A stretch of DNA of 64,000 nt from Acinetobacter sp. 10FS3-1 (GTDB lineage: Bacteria; Pseudomonadota; Gammaproteobacteria; Pseudomonadales; Moraxellaceae). Numbering within the stretch: the first letter of the stretch is position 1; every line of letters begins with the position of its first letter. The stretch is from NCBI RefSeq assembly GCF_013343215.1, contig NZ_CP039143.1, positions 1,922,001 through 1,986,000 of the forward strand, given 5' to 3'. A program made the translations under genes and the position numbers. Of the stretch, positions 26,550 through 35,823 are shown piece by piece. A model generated the notes under the pieces. The model had not been told where the DNA came from. It made no database searches and worked only from the letters and a program-made list of their open reading frames with translations.

Positions 26550-28388
26550 TTAGCGATATTTTAAATAGGGTGCTATTTGTTTGGCCTTGCCAGCATCAAC
26601 CCACCAGTAATCAATGCCGGCAGAAAGCTTCGGCTTGATCTTGGGTTGTTGATACATATTCCAGTAAGCGTACCAGTATTCACGGCTACCATATGTCGGA
26701 ATGTGATAATAACCCGCCCGCAGCAAACGATCCAAGGCCCGGGTACGGTCTATCAGCTGCTCGCGGCTTTGCGCCTGAATGACCTGATCAATTACCCGGT
26801 CAATCCCCGGATTGCGAATCCCGGCATAATTATAGTTGCCGGACTGGCCTGCAGCCTCGCTACCCCACAACTGCTTTTGTTCCTGTCCCGGCGTCAGCGA
26901 TTGCGGCATGGTATCCACAATCATATCGAACTGATAATTTCTTAGCTGCTCATAATACTGTGCAGTTTCCACCATCCGGATTCGAGCCTGAATCCCCAGA
27001 CGTTTTAAATGCCTGAGATAAGGCATCAGATAACGCTGCTGCTCGGCCTGATGTAATAAAAACTCGATTTTTACAGTTTTACCCTGGGCATTTAGCAACT
27101 GTCCCTGCTGATAATAATAACCGGCTTTTAACAGGATTTTCCGGGCCTGAAGCAGGTTTTTGCGGTTAAATCCGGAGGCATCCGAGGGTGGATACTGCCA
27201 GTTTTGCAATACTGCTTGACGCTGTACCGGATGCAATTTAGACAGTTCAGGCTGTAAAATTTTCAGCTCCTGAGCACTGGGTTTTCCACCAGATGCGAGT
27301 TCACTATTGCTAAAAAAACTATTTAAACGCTGATACTCTCCATGAAACATGGCTTTGTTCAGCCATTCAAAATCATAGGCCAGACTCAGCGCCTGACGGA
27401 AGTAAATATCAGCAAAAGGCTGACGCCGAGTATTCAACACCAGGCTTTGTGTGGGAATCGGATTATGGTGGTGTAGGCGATAGGTCTTGACCCGGCCTTG
27501 CCGTACCGCAGGAAAGCGGTAATCTTTCACCCAGCGGCTGACCTGAGTTTCCTCATGGAGGGTGAACTGGCCTGATTTAAAAGCTTCAAATTTAATTTCC
27601 GGACTGCGGTAATATCGATATTGAATCCGGTCAAAATTATAACGCCCACGATTGACCGGCAAATCCCGGCCCCAATAATGCGGATTGCGCTTATAGGAAA
27701 TACGTCGTCCCGCTTCAATCCGTTCAATCACATAAGGCCCTGAACCCAGAATCGGTTTCAGGCTGATCTCCTTAAAATTACGCTGCTGCCATTCCTGTTG
27801 TGCATAAATCGGCATTTGTGACACGCCTATGGCCATTTCCGGATTGTGGCGCGACTTAAAACTGATTTTGACTTTTAAGGGAGATAGCACTTCAATGCGT
27901 TGAATATCCGCCAGATACATCTGCAAGCCAAAATTGGATTGGGTCTGATACAGCTCAAAGCTGTATTTAACATCCTTTGCCGTGACGGGCTGACCATTAC
28001 TGAATCTGGCCTTCGGATTTAAATGGAAAATAATATAGGCGGTCTGCTCTGGATCGAAACTGACTTTCTCCGCCAGCAAGGGATAATATACGCCAGGCTC
28101 ATCCAGCGACTTCGACAGTAAACTGTCAAAAATATAGTTAATCCCTTCAGTGACATTCCCCTTGCCATTCATGCTGTTCAGATTATCAAAACTGCCATCC
28201 GCAGCCCGGATCAGCACCCCACCTTTGGGTGCTTTAGGGTTGGCATAAGGCATAGATTCAGCGTGAGCATATTGAGGACTGCCATGCAGGGCAATATACG
28301 GGGTGGTGATGACTGCTGCCCCACTGCTACTGATGAGCCAAGGGGCAGTCACTACCATCCAGATATGACTGGGATTAAACAATCTCAC
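26550..28388 (-). CDS. yejA: Periplasmic peptide-binding protein YejA-like (SBP family 5)
   Basis: 612 residues with an N-terminal hydrophobic export signal (about 5-27). Family-5 solute-binding features: YANPKAPKGGVLIRAADGSFDNLN near the start in two blocks, then FRQALSLAYDFEWLNKAMF and a C-terminal YWYAYWNMYQQP. YejA relatives bind short peptides, microcin C or, in some alphaproteobacteria, murein peptides. It starts only 11 bases after the mltD stop, so uptake is transcriptionally tied to a cell-wall lytic enzyme, which suggests recycling of muropeptide fragments. Confidence 0.88.
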   Translation of the reverse strand: MRLFNPSHIWMVVTAPWLISSSGAAVITTPYIALHGSPQYAHAESMPYANPKAPKGGVLIRAADGSFDNLNSMNGKGNVTEGINYIFDSLLSKSLDEPGVYYPLLAEKVSFDPEQTAYIIFHLNPKARFSNGQPVTAKDVKYSFELYQTQSNFGLQMYLADIQRIEVLSPLKVKISFKSRHNPEMAIGVSQMPIYAQQEWQQRNFKEISLKPILGSGPYVIERIEAGRRISYKRNPHYWGRDLPVNRGRYNFDRIQYRYYRSPEIKFEAFKSGQFTLHEETQVSRWVKDYRFPAVRQGRVKTYRLHHHNPIPTQSLVLNTRRQPFADIYFRQALSLAYDFEWLNKAMFHGEYQRLNSFFSNSELASGGKPSAQELKILQPELSKLHPVQRQAVLQNWQYPPSDASGFNRKNLLQARKILLKAGYYYQQGQLLNAQGKTVKIEFLLHQAEQQRYLMPYLRHLKRLGIQARIRMVETAQYYEQLRNYQFDMIVDTMPQSLTPGQEQKQLWGSEAAGQSGNYNYAGIRNPGIDRVIDQVIQAQSREQLIDRTRALDRLLRAGYYHIPTYGSREYWYAYWNMYQQPKIKPKLSAGIDYWWVDAGKAKQIAPYLKYR

Positions 28389-28398
28389 GAGACAAAAA

Positions 28399-31300
28399 TC
28401 AGTTTGGAACCTTAATTACCTCGCCAATCCGCAATTGCGTATTCGGTTTGATTTCATTCATTTCTGCCAGTTCGTCTGTTGCCAGACCATGACGCGCAGC
28501 CAGACCAATCAAGGTATCTCCACGCTGGATCTTATATTCAGTCACCAATTTTGGAATCTGAATGGTCTGACCGACACGCAGCCCTGCACGCGGACCGAGA
28601 TTGTTCAGGCCTGCCAGATCACTCACGCTTATGCCCAAACGCTTGGCAATCGCATTCAGAGACTCGCCGGATTTCACGGTATAAGATTCCGTTGCTTTAG
28701 ACGCTGAAGATTTATTTGTCACCTTCGCTTCTTCGACTTTTTTATCGGCCGGAAACTGACCTTCAATTTTTAAACGCTGGCCGATACGCAGGCTGCTATT
28801 GCTCTTCAGACCATTTAAATCCGCCAGATACTTCTGCTGCAAATGATACTGACGCGCAATCGAAGTGAGGGTTTCACCCGATTTCACCACATGCGTATCA
28901 GACTTGACATTCTTCGTACTGCTCTCAACCTGCGTTTCCTGCACAGGTTCAGCTTCGCCGCTCAGTTTTAAGCGCTGACCGACACGTAGATTGGCCGTAC
29001 GGGAAATATTATTCAAGTCCGCAATCTGGTCCATCGACAGATTGTATTTCGCCGTGATACCGGTCAAGGTGTCCCCTGCTTGCACCGTATAAGTTTCCGG
29101 CACTCGACTAGCGGCTGGAATTTTGATGGTCTGACCGATACGCAAGCCGCTATTGGCAGACAGACTGTTCAAGGCCGCCAGTTCCGATACGCTGAGCTTG
29201 CTTTGACTGGCAATGCTATACAGGGTTTCACCGCGCTTGACCTGATAGTTTTCTGTCGGTGTCTGCTCTACTTTGACATTTTCAAACTTCTGCTCGACTT
29301 TTTTGCCCGATGTAGTCAACTCTGCCACTTCATTTAATGGCACATTGATCTTTTGTCCCACCAATAAGCTGCTGCCCGCTGTTAACCCCAGGGTCAATGC
29401 TGCCAGTTCACCATTCGACAAGGCATAACGATCCGCGATCAGTTTCAAATATTCACCACGTTTTACCGTATAAGACTTGGTCTGAATTTTGACTGTTTCT
29501 GCTTTTTTGTTGTCCTCAGCTTTGGCTTTTGTGGCAGTTTGTTTTAAAGCCAGCTTCTGGCCCACAAACAAACCACTACTTGGTGCCAGATCATTAAAAT
29601 CGGCCAATTGTTGTAGGCTTAAACCGAACTGGCTGGCGACACTGGTTAAGGAGTCATTAGCCTGAACCACATAGCTGTCCGGTTTTTCTTTGGCCTTCGG
29701 CGCTGCTTGTACCGGCTTGGCATCATAGAGATAAATCGTGGTTCCTACATATAGCGTTGCACTCGGATCAATCTGGTTCCACTTGGCAACATCACGCCAG
29801 CTCACCCCATTTTTGGCTGCAATCAGCGCCAAAGTATCACCCGCAACAACGGTATAAGTACTGCGTTTGCCTTTCGGTGGCACCACGACCACTTCAGAGT
29901 CAGTCTTGACATAGTTCTTGCCCTGATTCAGCTGGGCTTCAACTGAACTGGCTTGGGTATTTTCCGCCACCTGTTTAGGATAGGAAAAACCTTTGGTCAG
30001 CTCCTTGCCCTGCTGCTCTGCCACAGACAGACTGGTCTGAATGGCAGTGAGCTTAATTTTGCCATCATAAGGATCAACAATTTCTGTGCCCGCAGGTGCC
30101 AAGGCTTTTAGCTCCTCAACCACCTCATCACGCTCAGCGGTTGTCGCTACAGGCTGTAAAACCTCTTCTACCGTTTGTGCCGCACTCTCTGCAGCTAGCA
30201 TACTTTGAATTTTCTCACGTTCTGCCGCAGAAATTGGAGGCTCCACCTGAACCGGCTTAACCGGAGTATCGGGTCTTACCGCCACCGGAATACGTGGTGC
30301 ACTCGGAATCGGCAAGTCACTTTGTGCCGCGAAGTCCGCCAAGGCGGTCGATCCTTTTGGTGTGGATACTTTTTTAGTATTAAGTGCCAGCGAATTGCCA
30401 GAGTTCGTGGCGACTTGAGTTGCTGTAGAGCTTGCCGTTTTACTCACCACTCCCGCAGTTGCCGATACTGTACCGGACTTGCTGGTGGTTGCAGCAGAAG
30501 GTGTGCGGGTCGTAAGCACCGTGGTGGTCGAAGTTTTAGCAGCAGAGCTTGGAGCACTCGCCAATAAACCGCCAGAGCCAGAGAGTTTTTTCAGTTTCTC
30601 ATCAATCGATGGACTCAGGTCAGCCGGGATCAGAATACGGCGCGGGCTTTGTGGATCAATCCGTTCACCCCGATGTCCCGGGTTTAACTGATAAAGTTCT
30701 GCACGGCTTAAACCGGTAATCGCTGCAATCTCATTCAGACTGGATGCACCCACATTCACTTCACGGAAGTGAGGACGGTTGGCAATGGGCGGTAAACTCA
30801 CGCCATACTGATTAGGATTTTTTACAATCTGTGCCACTGCCAGAAAGCGCGGCACATAGTTCATCGTTTCCTGCGGCAGTTTTAAAGACCAATAGTCAGT
30901 CGGCAAACCGGCTGCCTTGTTACGGTTAATCGCCTGTTGAATACGTCCTGGACCCGCATTATAAGATGCCAGAGCCAGCTCCCAGGAACCAAACTGGTTA
31001 TACAGGCTCCCCAAAAACTCATAAGCTGCACGGGTGGATTCTACAACGTCACGACGGCCATCATACATCGGGGTCTGTTTTAAACCATAAATACGGCCGG
31101 TACTTGGAATAAACTGCCACAAGCCTGCTGCTGCCGCACTACTGGTCGCTGCCGGGTCATAGGAACTTTCAATAATCGGTAATAACGCCAGTTCAGTCGG
31201 CATACCACGACGCTCTGCCTCTTTCACCGTATGATATAAATAACGCGAAGCACGCGCACTCAAGCGGTCCAGATAAGGCTGACGGGAAATAAACCAGCCA

Positions 31301-31641
31301 CGCTGGGCATCAATACGCGGGTTCCAGACAGTTAAATCCATCTTGAAGCCCACAGTCATGCGCTTCCAGATATCACCGTGTTTTAGAACCTGCAAACGAT
31401 CTCCTTCCACTGCCCGCATATCGGTAGCAGAAAGCAGATCTTCAAGTCCATCCAGACCGTTGGCATCCAGATATTGCGAACTGACTTTTTTACTGGAACC
31501 TGTTTGGGTCGCACTTTGTGTAGATGAACAGCCGGTCAGTCCCAAGGAAGCAAGCGCCGTTCCAAGTACAGAAAGTTTTAACAAGATGGGGAAATCAGGC
31601 TGCCACAAAGTTGCGGTTGGTTTATACATAAAGAAATCCAA
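28399..31641 (-). CDS. mltD: Membrane-bound lytic transglycosylase MltD with eight LysM domains
   Basis: 1080 residues, far longer than E. coli MltD (about 450). The lipobox LGLTGC predicts lipidation at Cys38. A GH23 transglycosylase domain (about 130-260) holds catalytic Glu158 in LLPIIESSYDP plus AAAAGLWQFIPSTGR and ASYNAGPGR. A LysM-like segment follows (about 295-345), then a long Ala/Ser/Thr-rich linker to about 590. Eight LysM repeats fill the C-terminus, each starting like YTVVAGDTL, YTVKRGEYL or YKIQRGDTL. It cleaves glycan strands to 1,6-anhydro products; LysM repeats bind peptidoglycan. ATG at 31629 is an alternative start. First gene of the unit with yejABE. Confidence 0.93.
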   Translation of the reverse strand: MDFFMYKPTATLWQPDFPILLKLSVLGTALASLGLTGCSSTQSATQTGSSKKVSSQYLDANGLDGLEDLLSATDMRAVEGDRLQVLKHGDIWKRMTVGFKMDLTVWNPRIDAQRGWFISRQPYLDRLSARASRYLYHTVKEAERRGMPTELALLPIIESSYDPAATSSAAAAGLWQFIPSTGRIYGLKQTPMYDGRRDVVESTRAAYEFLGSLYNQFGSWELALASYNAGPGRIQQAINRNKAAGLPTDYWSLKLPQETMNYVPRFLAVAQIVKNPNQYGVSLPPIANRPHFREVNVGASSLNEIAAITGLSRAELYQLNPGHRGERIDPQSPRRILIPADLSPSIDEKLKKLSGSGGLLASAPSSAAKTSTTTVLTTRTPSAATTSKSGTVSATAGVVSKTASSTATQVATNSGNSLALNTKKVSTPKGSTALADFAAQSDLPIPSAPRIPVAVRPDTPVKPVQVEPPISAAEREKIQSMLAAESAAQTVEEVLQPVATTAERDEVVEELKALAPAGTEIVDPYDGKIKLTAIQTSLSVAEQQGKELTKGFSYPKQVAENTQASSVEAQLNQGKNYVKTDSEVVVVPPKGKRSTYTVVAGDTLALIAAKNGVSWRDVAKWNQIDPSATLYVGTTIYLYDAKPVQAAPKAKEKPDSYVVQANDSLTSVASQFGLSLQQLADFNDLAPSSGLFVGQKLALKQTATKAKAEDNKKAETVKIQTKSYTVKRGEYLKLIADRYALSNGELAALTLGLTAGSSLLVGQKINVPLNEVAELTTSGKKVEQKFENVKVEQTPTENYQVKRGETLYSIASQSKLSVSELAALNSLSANSGLRIGQTIKIPAASRVPETYTVQAGDTLTGITAKYNLSMDQIADLNNISRTANLRVGQRLKLSGEAEPVQETQVESSTKNVKSDTHVVKSGETLTSIARQYHLQQKYLADLNGLKSNSSLRIGQRLKIEGQFPADKKVEEAKVTNKSSASKATESYTVKSGESLNAIAKRLGISVSDLAGLNNLGPRAGLRVGQTIQIPKLVTEYKIQRGDTLIGLAARHGLATDELAEMNEIKPNTQLRIGEVIKVPN

Positions 31642-31832
31642 ACAATCCGTATAATTTATTTTTTAAGATATGCCATTGTAGTTAAGCATGTCGGAGACAC
31701 AAGGCAATAATTTACCCTGATTTCACGTTAAATGTTACAAGAAATTAAAAAAACCGCTACGGGTAGCTTAATCCGCTGCATTTGCGTTATACAATATCGG
31801 CTCATCATGTTCTTTTCTGATCGGATTTATAT

Positions 31833-33206
31833 ATGTCACACACAATTACCCTCTATGTTGATGGCGCTTGCCGTGGCAATCCTGGTTTAGGCGGCTGGGG
31901 GGCGTATATTGTTAGCGGACAGCAGGAACATAAAATTTGTGGTGGCGAAGACCATACCACCAATAACCGTATGGAACTGACTGCCGCCATCAAAGGAATT
32001 AAGTTCTGCCCCAAAGATGCAAAACTGGTGATCTATACCGACTCCAATTATGTCAAACAAGGCATTACCGAATGGATTCACGGCTGGAAAAAGAAAAACT
32101 GGAAAGATGTCAAAAACCCGGACCTCTGGCAAGAACTGGATGCAAGCTGCCAGGGACGTGAAATTGAATGGCACTGGATCAAAGGCCATGCCGGTCATGC
32201 GGGCAATGAAATGGCCGACCAGCTGGCCAATCAGGGCGCTGATGAAACCCTGAAAAAATCCAAACTGTCCGCTTCATCTGCTTCCACCACGGAAGATAAA
32301 AAAAAATCTGAACCCGACTGGCTGCTAGACGATCCTTTTGGTCTGGACCTGATGACGGATGAAGAAGAACCGGAAGAGCCGATTGAGGTTGAAGAAACTG
32401 AAACTGATATGGCAGTCCCAGAACCAAGCTCTCATTCTCAGGCCATGAATGAAGCCCAGCCGGTTCAGATGCATCCACATATTGTCATTACACCTGCAAC
32501 AGTAGAGTTACATGGCCCACGCCAATTAATCCTGGATACGGAAACTACCGGTTTTTACTATCAGGATGGTGACCGGATTATTGAGATTGGTGCAATCGAG
32601 ATGATTAACCGCAAACTCACTGGCAGCTCGATTCATATTTATACCAACCCTCAAAAACCGGTCGGCGATTCGGTCAATGTCCACGGCATTACTGATGAAT
32701 TCCTGCAAGACAAGCCATTATTTGAAGAGATTTCTCAGGTCCTGTTTGACTATCTGCAAGGAGCCGAGATTATTGCACATAACGCGACCTTTGATATGAA
32801 CTTCCTAGATATGGAGTTCAAGCGTGCAGGGCATGTTGCGTTGTCCGAAGTATGTGAAGTTACCGATACTCTGGCTATGGCCAAATCCAAGCATCCTGGA
32901 CAGAAAAACTCCCTTGATGCACTGGTACGCCGTTATGAAATTCCACAACGCGACCGTACCTTCCATGGCGCCTTGCTGGATGCGGAAATTCTGTCCGATG
33001 TCTATCTGGCGATGACCGGTGGACAGGTTTCTTTTGATATGGATGCCCTCTCTCAGACAGAAGAACAAGGGAACCGTTCTGGCAGCGCCCGGATCGAGAT
33101 GGAGCTGCCGGTGATTCTTCCATCAGATGAAGAACTTGCAGAACATGAGAAGTGGGTCAAACAATTTCAGGAAAAGCATGGAACTCCTTGCCTTTTTGCC
33201 AAATAA
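31833..33206 (+). CDS. rnhA-dnaQ: Fusion of ribonuclease HI and DNA polymerase III epsilon subunit
   Basis: 457 residues joining two replication enzymes. RNase HI (1-145) removes RNA from RNA/DNA hybrids and has Asp10, Glu48, Asp70, His119 and Asp129. An acidic, low-complexity linker runs from about 145 to 225. The DnaQ proofreading exonuclease (about 230-395) has Asp235 and Glu237 (LDTETTG), Asp321 (HNATFD), His378 and Asp383 (HGALLDAE). MTGGQVSF matches the epsilon region just after the exonuclease domain, and a C-terminal tail (TPCLFAK) resembles the polymerase-binding tail of E. coli epsilon. In many bacteria rnhA and dnaQ are separate neighbours. Confidence 0.95.
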   Translation: MSHTITLYVDGACRGNPGLGGWGAYIVSGQQEHKICGGEDHTTNNRMELTAAIKGIKFCPKDAKLVIYTDSNYVKQGITEWIHGWKKKNWKDVKNPDLWQELDASCQGREIEWHWIKGHAGHAGNEMADQLANQGADETLKKSKLSASSASTTEDKKKSEPDWLLDDPFGLDLMTDEEEPEEPIEVEETETDMAVPEPSSHSQAMNEAQPVQMHPHIVITPATVELHGPRQLILDTETTGFYYQDGDRIIEIGAIEMINRKLTGSSIHIYTNPQKPVGDSVNVHGITDEFLQDKPLFEEISQVLFDYLQGAEIIAHNATFDMNFLDMEFKRAGHVALSEVCEVTDTLAMAKSKHPGQKNSLDALVRRYEIPQRDRTFHGALLDAEILSDVYLAMTGGQVSFDMDALSQTEEQGNRSGSARIEMELPVILPSDEELAEHEKWVKQFQEKHGTPCLFAK

Positions 33207-33331
33207 AATCTAGATTTCGAGCAGTAATTTCGCTTTAAAAATACAGTTCTTCAGTTATAGTAATTACAAACAGTTCCGTCCAATAAAACGGGACGCATAT
33301 ATAGATAATACTTCAGGAAAGGTGCAGATCC

Positions 33332-34975
33332 ATGTCTTACCAAACCTCTATACATTTTGATCCAACAGCATTACTGATAATAAAAAATGAGGTTGATAAC
33401 TCGATCAAGTTAGTCGAATCAGCAGTAAGCACCTTGGTAGAAGATCAGGCCTTACCTTTTGGTATTGATGATGCATTAAATCAGTTTGAACAGTGTGCGC
33501 AGGTTCTGGCTCTGATTGATATGCAAAGTCTGGCAAAAATTGCTCAATATTCAGCAGAACTTATGCGCAAGATTATAGAAAATCCGGCCCAGGTAAATAC
33601 TCAGGACGTGATCGCGTTGAGTGAAGGCACCACCATGCTGAAACGCTATATCGAATTTATCTGTCTGCGTGAAGTGAAGATTCCACAGTTCCTGCTGGAT
33701 ACCCTGAACCGTCTGGAAATTGCGCTGGGCAAACCGCTAACTACCGAAGGTCAGCATATTGAACCTCTACTGGATCTGATTACCCCGGACTTCCAGTTAC
33801 CGCAAGCGCCAGGTCTGGAAAAATCCAACTATGTACAACGCCTGTACAAGCTGTCTCTAAACAAGCTGCTAAAACAGGAAGAAAGCGAGATGGATTTGCA
33901 GGCAATCAAGCTGGTCGGTACCTATCTGGCAGGTCTGGCCGTCAATCATCCGAGTAAGCAATACTGGCATCTGGTCCATGTAGCGTTTAACAATATTGAG
34001 CACTTGCTGATTAATGAACCGCGTTTGCGCACCCTGATCAGCATCGAACGCAATATGGCGCAGTACTTTAATACACCGCAAAGCTTTAAGGCCTCCATGA
34101 GCGATCTGGCCAATGTAATTAGCCTTTGCATCAGTCAGGAAGATCCTATCTCACAACATATCCGTAACCAGCTCAACATTGGCGATGAGCTGCTCACTGA
34201 TACGCAATTGCAGGTATTCAGCCGTCATCTTTATGGACCTGACTTTGAAACCATGCAGACGATCAGTGAACTGGTGACCACAGAAATGGCGCAAATTCGT
34301 AATGAGATCGAATACAACTATCAGAACATGAGTCCTGAAAAAACGCAGGAACTTCAGCTTCAGTTGAATAATCTGGCCAATATTTTCAAGGTACTGAACC
34401 TGAATGAAGCCTACAATGACCTGACCCAGCAAGCCGCGTCATTGAGTCAGGCGGATATTCTCAAAGATGAAAACTTTGCCCAGCAACTGATGAATGTCAT
34501 TCTGTCAGCCATGAACTCGATTGGAGTGCTGGAACGTCATCATACTTCGAGCCGTCTACAGCTGCGGGTGAATAATATGAATGTTTCACTCGACCGTCTG
34601 GATGAAGCTCATACCGCCCTATTGAATGAAACCCAGGCAATCATCGAACTGTCTAGCCAGACTCTGAGCAATTATCTGCAAGAGCAGGATCTGGCCGCAC
34701 TCGAAGCTGTACCAGCACAGTTGATTGAAATTGGCGGGGCGATGATGTTCCTGAATGCTGAACAGGTCCGTACAGCCTTTGTGACCACAGCGGCCTTTAT
34801 CAAGAAGCGCTTTGAACTGTCAACGGCTCTCAGTCCAGAGGAAGTGCATCACGCACTGGATGCACTGGCAAGCGCGGATATGATGATTAATAACTTAAAG
34901 AATAAACAGCCTGTATTACAGTCCATGTTTAAGATAGCATTAGACAGTAGTGAAAAACTGAAAAGCGTTGCCTAA
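33332..34975 (+). CDS. fimL: FimL-like protein (ChpA N-terminal-domain relative), type IV pilus/cAMP signalling
   Basis: 547 residues, soluble and almost wholly helical, without membrane segments. Length and overall pattern match FimL of Pseudomonas (about 555 residues), which resembles the N-terminal part of the chemosensory kinase ChpA but lacks phosphotransfer histidines and promotes type IV pilus function and cAMP signalling. No HPt-type His motif is visible, in keeping with that. Recognition rests on memory of the family, not on a short diagnostic motif. AGGAAAGG precedes the ATG. Its stop codon overlaps the nudC start. Confidence 0.58.
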   Translation: MSYQTSIHFDPTALLIIKNEVDNSIKLVESAVSTLVEDQALPFGIDDALNQFEQCAQVLALIDMQSLAKIAQYSAELMRKIIENPAQVNTQDVIALSEGTTMLKRYIEFICLREVKIPQFLLDTLNRLEIALGKPLTTEGQHIEPLLDLITPDFQLPQAPGLEKSNYVQRLYKLSLNKLLKQEESEMDLQAIKLVGTYLAGLAVNHPSKQYWHLVHVAFNNIEHLLINEPRLRTLISIERNMAQYFNTPQSFKASMSDLANVISLCISQEDPISQHIRNQLNIGDELLTDTQLQVFSRHLYGPDFETMQTISELVTTEMAQIRNEIEYNYQNMSPEKTQELQLQLNNLANIFKVLNLNEAYNDLTQQAASLSQADILKDENFAQQLMNVILSAMNSIGVLERHHTSSRLQLRVNNMNVSLDRLDEAHTALLNETQAIIELSSQTLSNYLQEQDLAALEAVPAQLIEIGGAMMFLNAEQVRTAFVTTAAFIKKRFELSTALSPEEVHHALDALASADMMINNLKNKQPVLQSMFKIALDSSEKLKSVA

Positions 34976-35751
34976 TGTCTAAATTATCACTGGCTTATAT
35001 TTTCCAGCAGCAACAGTTGCTGGTCGATCAACACTTTCAACTTCCGCGAGTTGAAGCACTCGCAGGTGACTTGCTACTGAACACGGATGCTCAGGTAATT
35101 GCCCGTGACCTGCTTCCGCAAGAGCCGATCCCTGACGGCCTGCAACTGGTGCCCATCCGTCAGCTGTTACAATTCTGGAATGCCCAGCAATTTGAACAGG
35201 CCAGCCGCGCCGTGCAATTACTGGAGTGGCGCCGTAACCACAAATTCTGCAGTCACTGCGGCACAGCGACTGAAGCTCATACCACAGAACATGCCATGGT
35301 CTGTCCTACTTGTCATTATCGTCAATACCCCCGGGTTCAGCCTTGTGTCATTACGGTTATTACCCGAGGTGAGAATGAAATACTGCTGGCCAAAAATGCA
35401 CGCAACAAGAACAGTCAGATGTATGGCCTGATTGCTGGCTTTGTAGAGGTCGGAGAAACCCTTGAAGAAGCAGTCCGTCGTGAAACTTTTGAAGAAGTAG
35501 GCTTGGAACTGACGAACATCCAGTATCTGGCCAGCCAACCCTGGCCTTTCCCCAGCAACCTGATGATTGCCTTTAAAGCAGAATATGCGGGAGGTGAGTT
35601 ACAGTTGCAGGAAGAGGAAATCAGTGATGCGCAATTTTTCAAATTTGACCAGCTGCCCGAGATTCCATTTAAAGGCAGTATTGCCCACGCCATGATCATG
35701 CATGTGACCCAAGGTCTCCCGGTGGCTGATGACACCCGGGCCTGGCTCTAA
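34975..35751 (+). CDS. nudC: NADH pyrophosphatase / NAD-cap decapping enzyme
   Basis: 258-residue Nudix hydrolase that splits NAD(H) and removes NAD caps from RNA. A zinc-ribbon has Cys pairs CSHCG and CPTC (about 92-114), followed by YPRVQPCVI. The Nudix box GFVEVGETLEEAVRRETFEE is intact, and the SQPWPFPSNLM motif (family SQPWPFPxS) marks NudC proper. Starts at the last base of the fimL-like gene, so the two are coupled. Confidence 0.95.
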   Translation: MSKLSLAYIFQQQQLLVDQHFQLPRVEALAGDLLLNTDAQVIARDLLPQEPIPDGLQLVPIRQLLQFWNAQQFEQASRAVQLLEWRRNHKFCSHCGTATEAHTTEHAMVCPTCHYRQYPRVQPCVITVITRGENEILLAKNARNKNSQMYGLIAGFVEVGETLEEAVRRETFEEVGLELTNIQYLASQPWPFPSNLMIAFKAEYAGGELQLQEEEISDAQFFKFDQLPEIPFKGSIAHAMIMHVTQGLPVADDTRAWL

Positions 35752-35762
35752 AAGATTTAATC

Positions 35763-35790
35763 AAAAAGCCCGGTTTAAACCGGGCTTTTT
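35763..35790. terminator. Bidirectional terminator after nudC
   Basis: Perfect 14-bp palindrome arms (AAAAAGCCCGGTTT / AAACCGGGCTTTTT) between convergent nudC and the hydrolase gene. Its core GGTTTAAACC resembles the phn operator core by chance only. Confidence 0.92.
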
Positions 35791-35823
35791 ATTGCTAAGC
35801 GTTTGAATTACACAGATAGCTCT

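Noticed and set aside
28399..29900. Repeated DNA pattern that might be a direct-repeat array
   Set aside because: It is the coding sequence of the eight LysM domains, with protein-level repetition only.
30205..30567. 120-codon frame antisense to mltD
   Set aside because: Arises from the repetitive Ala/Ser/Thr linker coding sequence; rich in Arg/Cys, typical of a shadow frame.
35763..35790. GGTTTAAACC core resembling the phn operator
   Set aside because: Part of a GC-rich terminator hairpin between convergent genes, not at a promoter.
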